Program-made: the position numbers and the translations under genes | Shown: positions 1 through 8,185 of the stretch, in pieces | How the letters are laid out: each line of letters opens with the position of its first letter | Numbering within the stretch: position 1 is the first letter of the stretch | The notes under the pieces: model-generated | What the model saw: the letters and a program-made list of their open reading frames with translations, nothing else | Database searches by the model: none | Told to the model about the DNA's origin: nothing | From: DATFVJ01 sp035517695 | GTDB lineage: Bacteria; Actinomycetota; Actinomycetes; Streptosporangiales; Streptosporangiaceae | Assembly (NCBI GenBank): GCA_035517695.1 | Contig: DATIYI010000326.1 | Location: forward strand, 1-64,000 | Direction of reading: 5' to 3' | DNA length: 64,000 nt

Positions 1-121
1 CGGTGCCCGGCTGGCCGTGCGCTGGCTCGTCGGCACGCCAGCCCGCTGGCCGGACTTCCGCAGATGACCGGGCTGGCACGCGAGCCCAGCCGCGCGGCAC
101 GCCAGGCCGTGCTCCAGGCTG

Positions 122-568
122 ATGGTGCTTTCTACCGAGACGGACACGTCCCTGGACTGGCTACGTGCGGGCCTGGCCCTGGAGCGGGTCCTGCTCATGG
201 CGACCCGCCGCGGTGTGGCGGCGTCCTTCCTCACTCAGCCGTTCGAGCCGCAGGACCGAAATGCCACGCCCATTTACCGCCCGCCGTCGTGGCTCAAGCA
301 CCCCCAGGTGGTCTCGCGGCTTGGCTACGGGCCGTCTGTGGCAGGCACACCGCAGGAGGCCTTCGCCGACCTGGCCGACTACCGGATCCAGCCACCACCA
401 CCGGTCCGGCCCCAGCATGCAGAAGGCGAGCCCGCGCCCTGCGTCCGTATAGGACATCCGATGTCGGGCATCCGACGGAGCCGCTCGCCAGCCGGCTGCC
501 GGACGCGGCTAGAGTCAATGACCGTGGCTGATCGCACGCGGGCCGACGGGCGCGATGACCGGCGGTAA
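122..568 (+). pseudogene. C-terminal remnant of an Acg-like nitroreductase
   Basis: The first ~85 residues read like the C-terminal end of the Acg/nitroreductase-like flavoproteins of actinobacteria: the segment with DWLRAGLALERVLL, GVAASFLTQP and RLGYGP is typical of that family. The frame is closed by a stop at 65-67, and none of the three forward frames before it gives a convincing continuation, so the N-terminal FMN-binding part is missing or frameshifted. After the homologous part the frame runs on into unrelated sequence and into the start of the NUDIX gene. A degraded gene is more likely than a functional one, but the window edge limits what can be seen. Confidence 0.4.
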
Positions 569-1058
569 CTACCTCTCACCAGCAGACTGGTTCGCCACGC
601 TGCCGAGCGTGATCATGGCGGCGGGCGCGCTCATCACCAATCCGGGCGGCCAGGTCCTGCTTGTCAAGCCCAACTACCGCGATCACTGGACAGTGCCGGG
701 CGGCATCTGCGAACAGGGCGAGCCGCCGCACGAGGGATGCGCAAGAGAACTGCTCGAGGAACTCGGCCTCGTGATCCCGGTCGGCAGGCTACTCGTGGTC
801 AACTGGTCCGCTCCCGAAGGCGAGCGACCTAAGTCGATCATGCATTTCATTTTCGACGGCGCTACGATGCGCGACGGCAGCGAGATCCGCCTGCAGCAAG
901 AGGAACTCGACGATTTCAGGTTCGTCGAGCCGGCTGACGTTACGTCTTTCCTGCCATCGTACGGCGCGCCGCGGGTCATCGCCGCGCTGCGCGCCCGGGC
1001 CGAGGGCGCAGCGATCTATCTGCCCTCAGGCGAGCCCTATCCAGCACTGCTGCCATGA
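555..1058 (+). CDS. NUDIX hydrolase
   Basis: A 167-residue protein with a complete Nudix box at about residues 50-72: GGICEQGE, seven residues, then RELLEELGL, matching G-x5-E-x7-RE-U-xEE-x-G-U. Such enzymes hydrolyse nucleoside diphosphates linked to another moiety (dNTPs, ADP-ribose, NDP-sugars, CoA) with Mg2+ bound by the glutamates of the box. The substrate cannot be told from sequence. The start at 555 has only a weak ribosome binding site; an internal ATG at residue 21 is an alternative. It overlaps the tail of the upstream broken reading frame and has no obvious operon partner. Confidence 0.85.
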   Translation: MTGGNYLSPADWFATLPSVIMAAGALITNPGGQVLLVKPNYRDHWTVPGGICEQGEPPHEGCARELLEELGLVIPVGRLLVVNWSAPEGERPKSIMHFIFDGATMRDGSEIRLQQEELDDFRFVEPADVTSFLPSYGAPRVIAALRARAEGAAIYLPSGEPYPALLP

Positions 1059-1478
1059 TCGCAGTCACCAGCCTGCCGGTCAGGCGATGCTGAGGGCCTG
1101 CACCTACGGGAGTTCGAGTTGCGCGAAGTCGCACGCGCCGGCGACGGATGCCTGCCGCCATCTGGGGGGAACTGCCCGGCACCGGCGACGCGGGCCGCGC
1201 CGAGACAGCCGTTGTCGCCCCGAAAGGGTCGCCCGCAAGGCCACGGCGTCCGCGATTATGATCAAGCTCCTGCCGGGCACGAGCCGCCCGGGATCGCGTC
1301 AAGTGAGCCCCCCGCTCAACGCCAGTGCGCTGCCTGCCGCTTTCCGTATGCCTTGTAACGTTCGCGTTAAAATAGCTTACTCCACCGACTCATACCTCTT
1401 CTCACGGCGCTTCACTTTGCCTATGTAACGATCACGTCAAGCTTTACAGCCTCTTGGTTATGGGTAAACATCCAGCAC
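1059..1478. other. Intergenic region, AT-richer, promoter-like end
   Basis: No convincing gene. The last ~130 bases (about 1350-1480) are clearly richer in A and T than the surroundings and precede the truncated plus-strand frame, so a promoter is plausible there. No clear -35/-10 pair or palindrome could be assigned. Confidence 0.4.
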
Positions 1479-1732
1479 GTGATTCTCGGTTTCATGCGCA
1501 CGTGGAGGCAAAATGGCGAATTGGCGACAGACGAACGGGATCGTTTCGAGGAGCTTAGGAGCGAACTACTCCGCCTCCGGGGCAGCGCGTCTGCGGAAGA
1601 CGGACCGACTGCGACCGGTCACACCCGATCGATGTGGCACTTCCCCGATGGCGCCGGCATCACGCTTGCGAGCTCTCATGTCCCACGCGGCGAGGGCCGG
1701 CCCCCGTATGCCGAGCCTAGGCACCTGAATTA
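1479..1732 (+). pseudogene. 5' fragment of an unknown actinobacterial gene
   Basis: The frame from about 1479 encodes a charged stretch (TDERDRFEELRSELLRLRG) and then the block SMWHFPDGAGITLASS and PPYAEPRHLNYV. That block resembles, from memory, a conserved segment of actinobacterial proteins of unknown function in which 'MWHFPDG' is followed by 'DPNYVR' and a longer C-terminal part. Here the similarity stops at about 1730, where the frame runs into antisense of the next fragment. A GGAGG at 1504-1508 precedes an ATG at 1513 in a different frame. The likely reading is a gene cut at its 3' side by a rearrangement. No function can be given. Confidence 0.35.
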
Positions 1733-2632
1733 CGTCCACGCCCAGCCAGCGGCATCCGCACCAGCGTCAGCCGCTACCCGCGCACCCGCAGCAGCGGTGG
1801 CATCGGCCGCGGTCCCGGCTCCGTCCGTCCCCGCCGCCAGCGCCATGTTGGGCGCCAGCCTGCCCAGCGCCTGCGCGGGGTCGCTCCCCCACCCCGTCCC
1901 GATCAGGCTCTCGGCCAGATCCTGCGGATGCTCGAGGTCGTGGACCAGTCCCGCCACGGTGCCCGACACTCCCGCCACATACTGCGGCAGATGGGTCACC
2001 TTGTACGGGTCGGCCGGATCCAGGGAGCGTCCGAACTTCACCAGATCCCCGGCCCCCTTCACCACCCCGCCGGTGAAATCCAGCCCCGCAAGCCGCCCCG
2101 CCGAGCCAAGATCTTCGGCGTCAGCCAGCATCCGCTGGGCAACCGACGGCTCCGCTGGCGCCAGGTTCGACGCAGCGCGGATCTTGGCTTGAGCTTCACC
2201 CGCCGCCTCGTCCCGCTGTCGGCGCGCCCGCGCCAGCATCGCGCGGGCGTCCTGCCGCGACGACTCACCCGGATCGGTGAACGGCGCCGGCTGTACCGGC
2301 CGGATACCAGGATCCCGGCCCGCGGCCAGCCCGCCGTCATAAGCCTCAGCGGCCTGGTTGTGCTGGCTCACTTGCCCGGCATAGTCGCCTGCGCTGCCGC
2401 CGTCGCCCGGTTCCCCTCCGCATACAGTTCGACCGCCCGCGCCGCCCGGCCCTGCGCCCACGACCGCCTGCGCCGCGCCGTGCAGCCAAACCGCGTCCAG
2501 GCCGTCACCCAGCAGCTGAGCGCCGTTGTGCGCAACGGCGCCAGCCGCATGCTCCGCAGCTCCCAGCAGCCGGTCCGCGCCGCCCCCGACCGTGTTGATG
2601 GCCTTGTCGATGACACTGTCAAACCAGCCCAC
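1730..2632 (-). pseudogene. Truncated T7SS-type polymorphic toxin N-terminal region
   Basis: The frame starting GTG GGC TGG at 2632 resembles the N-terminal half of long actinobacterial 'putative T7SS secreted protein' toxins: a GWFDSVIDKAINTVGGGAD opening, a GDGLDAVWLH segment, then a block with PPFTDPG-like APFTDPGESSRQDA, GGVVKGAGDLVKFGRSL-DP, and GTGWGSDPAQALGRLAPN. Two things are wrong. The WXG100-like core normally lying between the first two blocks is missing, and the expected helix SWAQGRAARAVELYAEGN is found in another frame at about 2375-2475, which implies a deletion and compensating frame changes. The C-terminal toxin domain is also absent: the frame ends at 1730. The frame stays open, so a scrambled protein of ~300 residues could still be made. 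Confidence 0.6.
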
Positions 2633-2842
2633 CGGCTCACCCGCCGCCCTCCTGGCCTCACGCAGCCGACTTCCGAGCGGTAGATTGTAGCGAACATGGC
2701 ACCTACAGCAACGATTTGCCGCAATCCGGGCGCCAGGATAGGGCCGGGACGGTCCGGCAGGATATAACCGAATACGATTCTGAACGGCTGCGCGGCGTAC
2801 GCGGCGTACGCGGCGTCCCCTTTCAGGAAGGCGGTGGAGTGC

Positions 2843-4108
2843 ATGGGCCCGCCCACTCTTAACCTCGCTGACATCGACCTGTCCGATTACGCCTTCTGGG
2901 GGCGGCCACCAGCCGAGCGGGAGGCGGGCTTCGCCCTCCTGCGGGCGCAACCGCAGCCGGTGTTCTTCGCCGAGCCCGAGGCGCCGGCCGCGTTCGGGCC
3001 GCGCGGCGCAGGTTATTACGCGCTCGTGAAGCACGCTGACGTGATCGGCGCCAGCAGGAACCATGATGTGTTCTGCTCCAGTGCCGGGGCGACCAACATC
3101 ATCGATATGCCTGTCGAGTTCGCCGAGTACTTCGGCTCGATGATCAACATGGACGACCCGCGGCACTCACGGCTGCGCCGGATCGTGTCCCGCGCCTTCA
3201 CCCCACGGATGATCAAGAAGTTCGAGGACGACGTGCACCGGACCGCCGGTGTCATCGTGGCCGACCTGCTCGATCGCGGGCCCTGCGACTTTGTCACCGC
3301 AGTGGCCGCCCGGCTTCCCCTTAAAATCATCTGCGAGATGATGGGTGTCCCCGGTGATCACTACGAGATGGTGCTCGAGAACACGAACATCATCCTCTCC
3401 GGCGCCGACCCCGAGTTCATCGGCGACAACTTCGACGACGCGGCCATCAAGATCCTCACCGCGGGCCAGGAGCTCGGCCAGCTGGTTCGGGACCTAGCCG
3501 CCGAGCGCACCGAGCACCCCGCGGACGACCTGGTTTCCGCGCTCGTCAACGCCAATATAGACGGCGAGGCCCTCACGTTCGCCGAGCTGGGGTCTTTCTT
3601 CATCCTGCTTGTGGTGGCCGGAAACGAGACGACGCGGAACGCGATCTCCCACGCGCTTACCCTGTTCACCGATTTTCCTGCGCAGCGCGAATTGCTTCTC
3701 GACGACTTCGAGGCCAGGATCGGCGGGGCGGTCGAGGAGATCGTCCGTTTCGCCTCGCCGGTCATCTTCATGCGCCGGACACTCACCAGGGACCACGAAC
3801 TCGGCGGCCACCGGTACCGCGAGGGCGACAAGGTCGTGCTGTTCTACTGGGCCGCTAACCGCGACGAGACCGTCTTCCCGAACCCCGGGCGGTTCGACAT
3901 CCTCAGGAACCCGAACCCGCACGTCGGGTTCGGTGGGCCAGGGCCGCATTTCTGCCTCGGCTCACACCTCGCGCGGCGCGAGATCACCGTCATGCTGCGC
4001 GAACTCCTGCGCCGGGTGCCTGACATCCGGGCCACAGGCGAGCCGGACCGGCTGCTGTCCAGCTTCATCAACGGCATCAAGCACCTGCCGTGCGACTTCA
4101 CGCCGTGA
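2843..4108 (+). CDS. Cytochrome P450, CYP125/CYP124-like
   Basis: A 421-residue soluble bacterial P450. It has the I-helix AGNETT motif (residues 259-264), the K-helix ExxR (EEIVRF) and the heme-binding loop FGGPGPHFCLG with the thiolate Cys371. The block NILRNPNPHVGFGG seen in CYP125/CYP124/CYP142 is closely matched (DILRNPNPHVGFGGPG), so hydroxylation of sterol side chains, methyl-branched lipids or similar hydrophobic substrates is likely; this is inferred from family resemblance. The frame is open from a GTG at 2834, but the ATG at 2843 is better placed behind the purine-rich stretch at 2825-2839. No ferredoxin or reductase gene is adjacent. It runs convergently towards the methyl-branched fatty acid pair. 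Confidence 0.9.
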   Translation: MGPPTLNLADIDLSDYAFWGRPPAEREAGFALLRAQPQPVFFAEPEAPAAFGPRGAGYYALVKHADVIGASRNHDVFCSSAGATNIIDMPVEFAEYFGSMINMDDPRHSRLRRIVSRAFTPRMIKKFEDDVHRTAGVIVADLLDRGPCDFVTAVAARLPLKIICEMMGVPGDHYEMVLENTNIILSGADPEFIGDNFDDAAIKILTAGQELGQLVRDLAAERTEHPADDLVSALVNANIDGEALTFAELGSFFILLVVAGNETTRNAISHALTLFTDFPAQRELLLDDFEARIGGAVEEIVRFASPVIFMRRTLTRDHELGGHRYREGDKVVLFYWAANRDETVFPNPGRFDILRNPNPHVGFGGPGPHFCLGSHLARREITVMLRELLRRVPDIRATGEPDRLLSSFINGIKHLPCDFTP

Positions 4109-4126
4109 ACGGCGATGTGGCCATCT

Positions 4127-4177
4127 GGCGGAGTACATAATCCGGCGGAGTACATAATCCGGCGGAGTACATAACAG
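4127..4177. repeat. 17-bp tandem repeat, three copies
   Basis: Three consecutive copies of GGCGGAGTACATAATCC, the last altered at its final bases, in the gap between the convergent P450 and methyltransferase genes. No hairpin terminator is obvious within it. Confidence 0.85.
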
Positions 4178-4215
4178 GCGGATGGACCGGCGGACCGGAT
4201 CAGAGTCGTGGCCTG

Positions 4216-5562
4216 TCACCGGGAGACCAGGCCGGGCTCGCGCTGCGGGGCAGCCTCTGGCGCTGGTCCTGGCTTGCGCCGGAGTTCAGCCGCTGCCGCG
4301 GCGGCGGGCTCCCAGCCGGGCCGCAGCGGCATACCCGCATTTCCGTCGCCATGCAGCCGCGCGCACAGCACCTGGTGCAACTGGATCTGGTTGCGCTCGA
4401 AGCCGAGCCGAGACCCGGCCATGTAGAGGCGCCACACCCTGGCGGTGCCCTCGCCCACCTCGGCGACCGCTTCCGCCCAGTGCGCGTCGAGGTTCGCGCA
4501 CCAGCCGGCCAGGGTCATCGCGTAGTGCTCGCGCAGGTTCTCTTCGTGGCGCACCTCAAAACCAGTGTCATGCATGACAGAGATGAGGTGCCCGGGACCT
4601 TCGAGCTCACCGTCAGGGAACACATACCTGTTGATGAACCCGCTCTCGCGGATCGCGGGCTCCGTGTTGTCCGGCCTGGTGATGCAGTGATTGAGCAGCC
4701 GGCCGCCCGGCTTGAGCTTCCCGTAGAGAAAGGAAAAGTAGCCGGGCAGGTTCGCCTTGCCGATGTGCTCGGTCAGCCCGATCGAGCTGATCGCATCGAA
4801 ACCGGTCTCCCTCACGTCACGGTAATCGAGATGGCGCACCTGGGCGAGGTCGCCGAGACCCGCTGCCTCGATCGAGCGCTGCGCCCATTCGGCCTGCTGG
4901 CGTGACAGCGTCACGCCGAGCGAGCGGGCCCCGTACTCGCGCGCAGCGTGCATGACCATGCCGCCCCAGCCGCAGCCCACGTCGAGCAGCCGCATACCCT
5001 GGCGCAACCCCAGTTTCCGCGCGACCAGGTCGAACTTGTACGCCTGCGCCTCCTCGAGCGTTGCGTCCGCTGTCGGGTAGCAGGCGCAGGTGTAGGCCAT
5101 TGACGGGCCGAGCACCCACTCGTAGAAGCGGTTCGAGACGTCGTAGTGATGCGAAATCGCGCTGGCGTCACGTTGCTTGGAGTGCCGACGCCCGCCGAAC
5201 CAGCGGCGGCCCTTGCGCACCTCCTGCGGTGGCGGCGGCACCCGCGGGAAGAGGACCTTGACACCGCCTAGCTCGCGCAGCAAGCGCAGCCGCTGCGGCC
5301 AGTCCGTGTCGGTCAACTGAGCCTTGGACATGCGGACGAGGGCGGTATACATGTCGCCCTCGAGGTCGATGTGCCCGGACACGTACGCGCGGGCCAGACC
5401 CAGGGATCCCGGTGCCTGCGCCAGGTAGGAGATGGCGACCGGAGAACGGACCGTCACCTTGATATCGGCACCGGGCTTGCCCGCGGCGCTTCCGTCGTAT
5501 GCTTGGAACTCGACCGGTGCACCCGGACCCGCCACCCGTTCGAAGACCTCAGCCAGTGCCAT
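4216..5562 (-). CDS. Fatty-acyl 10-methylene synthase (CFA-type methyltransferase)
   Basis: A 448-residue SAM-dependent methyltransferase of the cyclopropane-fatty-acid synthase family. Seen: AISHHYDVSNRFY (about 135-147), SAM motif VGCGWGG (195-201) and the EHIGKANLPGYF region. It sits directly downstream of a DprE1-like FAD oxidoreductase, and this pair is the known signature of 10-methyl-branched (tuberculostearic) fatty acid synthesis: BfaB/TmsB adds a methylene from SAM at C10 of an oleoyl phospholipid and BfaA/TmsA reduces it. The ATG at 5562 is preceded by GGGGAGG at good spacing; the longer GTG start at 5580 lies inside that ribosome binding site. The assignment rests on gene pairing plus family; a plain cyclopropane synthase remains possible. 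Confidence 0.85.
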   Translation of the reverse strand: MALAEVFERVAGPGAPVEFQAYDGSAAGKPGADIKVTVRSPVAISYLAQAPGSLGLARAYVSGHIDLEGDMYTALVRMSKAQLTDTDWPQRLRLLRELGGVKVLFPRVPPPPQEVRKGRRWFGGRRHSKQRDASAISHHYDVSNRFYEWVLGPSMAYTCACYPTADATLEEAQAYKFDLVARKLGLRQGMRLLDVGCGWGGMVMHAAREYGARSLGVTLSRQQAEWAQRSIEAAGLGDLAQVRHLDYRDVRETGFDAISSIGLTEHIGKANLPGYFSFLYGKLKPGGRLLNHCITRPDNTEPAIRESGFINRYVFPDGELEGPGHLISVMHDTGFEVRHEENLREHYAMTLAGWCANLDAHWAEAVAEVGEGTARVWRLYMAGSRLGFERNQIQLHQVLCARLHGDGNAGMPLRPGWEPAAAAAAELRRKPGPAPEAAPQREPGLVSR

Positions 5563-5671
5563 GTTTGCGATCCTCCCCACAAGCGCTATCCGCGCTGTTC
5601 CTGCCGTCCGCTGTCCTGCTCCTGCCGTCCGCTGCCCTGCTACCGCTGTCCGCTGCTAGCGGTATCCGCCG

Positions 5672-7417
5672 CTAGCGCCCGCGCACGCACTTGTCATATA
5701 GGCCGAGCAACCGTCCATCCGGATCGTAGGCGCGCTTCAGCTCCTGGTACGCCTGCCCGTTGTACTGCCGCCAGAACTCGTCTTCTGTGTAGAAGGCGGT
5801 CGAGTACAGTCCCTTGCGGCCACCGAGTGCCGTGACCTCGTCCTCTACAAGCCGGTTGTGGTAACCATCGGATTGGCCGGGCCCGAGCGGTACAGTTCCC
5901 CAGAATCCGAAGTTGACGTACACATGGCCCGGCTCGAGCGGGTAAAGCGGCCAACTCTCGCCACTGCGCAGCCGCAGGGGGCACATCCACACCGGGCTCA
6001 TGCCGATGTCTCGGAAGAAGAAGTCCAGGAAGCCTGCACCGCCCTCGACCGGTATCTCGACGTCCTGAATAACATCCTCTCGCGGGCTGACCTGACGTGA
6101 TCTGTTCATCTGCTCGGTGAGCCCGTACCTGCGGTCGAAGGCGACAAGCCGCCGGTACACGTCGGAGCGCCGATACCTGCGTGGCCACATCCGGCGGATG
6201 GCCGGATTCTGGACGCCGAAGGCGCGCGAGCACCAGAACCAGTCGGTGTCCCACCGCCACAGGTAGTCACGGATGGTGACGAAGTCCTCACGGTACTGCT
6301 GCACGGACCTGTAGTAGATACGCTGCCCGGTGTAGTCGCTCAGCCACGGCGCGACATCACTGAACGTGCCGAGGGTGAGATATGCCTCATCGGGACCGAA
6401 CGCGATCCCGTCGACGAAATCGACCGGCGCGCCGTCGATGGTCCCGTTCGCGGCGATCTTCGCCACCGCGAGCATGCAGTCATTCAGGCTCCCGAACGGC
6501 CGGTGGCGGAGGTGGACAAACGGTTTGACGGGCTCAAGCTCGATGGTCAGCGACAGCGCGTAGCCAAGGGTGCCGTAGGAGTTGGGAAACCCGCGGAAGA
6601 GCCGGGCGTGCTCGCCTTCTGGTGCGGCAGACACGACGCGGCCATCGCCTGTCAGGATCTCCATCTCGATGACGGACTCGTGGGGAAGGCCGTTACGAAG
6701 AGACGTGGACTCGACACCCAGTCCGGTGACCGCGCCGCCGAGGGTGATCGTCTTGAGCTGAGGTACGACGAGCGGCATCATGCCGTAACGCAAGGTAGCG
6801 TCGGCCAGGTGCTCGTACGTCGTCATCCCGCCGACGACCGCCGTACGCGCCACCGGATCCACGTGCAGCACATGATCGAAGGCGGAGACGTCGAGGCCGC
6901 GGTGGGCGGGTGCGGGGTCACGGAACCTGAAAAGGTTCGACGTCGGCTTGGCGAGGCGCACAGGTTCCCCCGCTGGGAGTTCCGCATAGGCCTGGCGCAG
7001 CGCCGCCACGGCAGCGCGATACCGGCCCGTGACTTCGGCCGGCCCGGTAACTGCGGCCGGCCCGGTAACTGCGGCTGGCCCGGTAACTGCGGCCGGCCCG
7101 GTAACTTCGGCCGGCCCGGTAACTTCGGCAGCGCGTACCGCGCCGCTGCCGGCACTACCCGGCTGCGCGCCGCTGCCGCGGCGCTCCGTCCCGGTAACGG
7201 TGCCGCCCGCCGTGTCTCCTCCCGCCGTGTCTCCTCCCGCCGTGTCTCCTCCCGCGGTGTCTCCTCCCGCGGTGTCCCCGGCCGCGGTGTCCCCGGCCGA
7301 CGTGTCCCTGCCCGACGTGTCCCCGCATGCAGTGCCGTCATCGCCCTCCGCGGCACCGCCGGACGTACCACCGGTCGGCGAGGGGCCTGCGGTCGGCGTT
7401 CCTGTGACGCCTGTCAC
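5672..7417 (-). CDS. FAD-binding oxidoreductase, 10-methylene fatty acid reductase type
   Basis: About 581 residues. The C-terminal ~440 residues are a PCMH-type FAD-binding oxidoreductase (HVLHVDPVARTAVVGGMTTYE, TLGGAVTGLGVESTS, FPNSYGTLGY) like the BfaA/TmsA partner of tuberculostearic acid synthesis, expected to reduce the C10 methylene with NADPH. The first ~135 residues are low-complexity and unusual: about eight DTAGG-type pentapeptides followed by six AAVTGP-type hexapeptides, encoded by two minisatellites. The reading frame extends upstream to 7693, but that part is antisense of the divergent gene. The GTG at 7417 with AAGGGAGAGG before it is the best start. It is 109 bp upstream of the methyltransferase gene and likely cotranscribed. 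Confidence 0.85.
   Translation of the reverse strand: MTGVTGTPTAGPSPTGGTSGGAAEGDDGTACGDTSGRDTSAGDTAAGDTAGGDTAGGDTAGGDTAGGDTAGGTVTGTERRGSGAQPGSAGSGAVRAAEVTGPAEVTGPAAVTGPAAVTGPAAVTGPAEVTGRYRAAVAALRQAYAELPAGEPVRLAKPTSNLFRFRDPAPAHRGLDVSAFDHVLHVDPVARTAVVGGMTTYEHLADATLRYGMMPLVVPQLKTITLGGAVTGLGVESTSLRNGLPHESVIEMEILTGDGRVVSAAPEGEHARLFRGFPNSYGTLGYALSLTIELEPVKPFVHLRHRPFGSLNDCMLAVAKIAANGTIDGAPVDFVDGIAFGPDEAYLTLGTFSDVAPWLSDYTGQRIYYRSVQQYREDFVTIRDYLWRWDTDWFWCSRAFGVQNPAIRRMWPRRYRRSDVYRRLVAFDRRYGLTEQMNRSRQVSPREDVIQDVEIPVEGGAGFLDFFFRDIGMSPVWMCPLRLRSGESWPLYPLEPGHVYVNFGFWGTVPLGPGQSDGYHNRLVEDEVTALGGRKGLYSTAFYTEDEFWRQYNGQAYQELKRAYDPDGRLLGLYDKCVRGR
7023..7130. repeat. 18-bp tandem repeat, about six copies, in coding sequence
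   Basis: Units of the type GGCCCGGTAACTGCGGCC, in frame in the minus-strand FAD oxidoreductase gene, encoding the hexapeptide run AAVTGP/AEVTGP ahead of the catalytic domain. The unit length is a multiple of three, so copy changes keep the frame. Confidence 0.9.
7204..7325. repeat. 15-bp tandem repeat, about eight copies, in coding sequence
   Basis: Units of the type CCCGCCGTGTCTCCT, in frame in the same minus-strand gene and encoding DTAGG/DTSAG pentapeptides. It lies between the translation start and the 18-bp array. The copies nearest the start codon are the most divergent. Confidence 0.9.
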
Positions 7418-7474
7418 GAGCCTCTCCCTTCTGCTGGGCCGTCTCCTGCGGCAGGGTTGACGCAGGAGGTTCCA

Positions 7475-8101
7475 ATGGGAAAGCAGTATGCCGAACTGGA
7501 CGAACGGCTCATTGAGTTTATCGCGGACCAGCCCGTTTACTTCGTGGCAACCGCACCGTGCCCGTCCCCCTCGGGTGACGGCGGCCACGTCAGCGTGTCG
7601 CCCAAGGAGTACCGCGGCACCTTCGCCGTCTTCGGTCCGAACACGGTCGGGTACCTTGACCTGACCGGCAGCGGCGCGGAGACTATCGCCCAAATCCGGC
7701 AGAACGGGCGCATCACGATCATGTTATGCTCGTTCCGCGAGAAGCCCAAGATTCTCCGCTTATACGGGACCGGCCGGGTCGTGCTGCCCGCCGAGGCGGA
7801 GTTCGGGGGACTGCTCGGGCACTTCTCCTGGCCCGCCAGCGAGAACGGTGACCGCGGCGACCGCCGCGCGATCATCGTCGTGGAGCTCGACCGGATCTCC
7901 GATTCGTGCGGCTACGCCGTGCCGGTGATGGACCTGCGCGAGGAACGTGACCTGCTCAACCGCTGGTCGGACAAGAAGACGGCGGACGGCCTCGTGCGCT
8001 ACCGTGCCGAGCGCAACGCGCTCAGTATCGACGGCCTGCCGGCGATCACGCCAGGCGGCACTGCCGACGATGCCGGTGACGTGATCGCCACGCCGCCATG
8101 A
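7475..8101 (+). CDS. Pyridoxamine 5'-phosphate oxidase family protein
   Basis: A 208-residue FMN- or F420-binding split-barrel protein. The features GHVSVSPKEYRGTFAVFGPNTVGYLDLTGSG and RQNGRITIMLCSF with KILRLYGTGRVV are typical of the PNPOx-like general stress/flavin reductase branch, not true PdxH. Its reaction is unknown. The ATG at 7475 has a strong site (CAGGAGG, six bases away), which decides the start against the much longer open frame that extends upstream as antisense. It is divergent from the FAD oxidoreductase with only 57 bp between the two starts, so they share a promoter region. Confidence 0.85.
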   Translation: MGKQYAELDERLIEFIADQPVYFVATAPCPSPSGDGGHVSVSPKEYRGTFAVFGPNTVGYLDLTGSGAETIAQIRQNGRITIMLCSFREKPKILRLYGTGRVVLPAEAEFGGLLGHFSWPASENGDRGDRRAIIVVELDRISDSCGYAVPVMDLREERDLLNRWSDKKTADGLVRYRAERNALSIDGLPAITPGGTADDAGDVIATPP

Positions 8102-8185
8102 TCCGTTCTCGCGTTAACTTGCCTGCGCTATCCGCCGGATATCTAACCCGAGAAGGGATCATCAGGAATGTCCCTGCACGCATAG

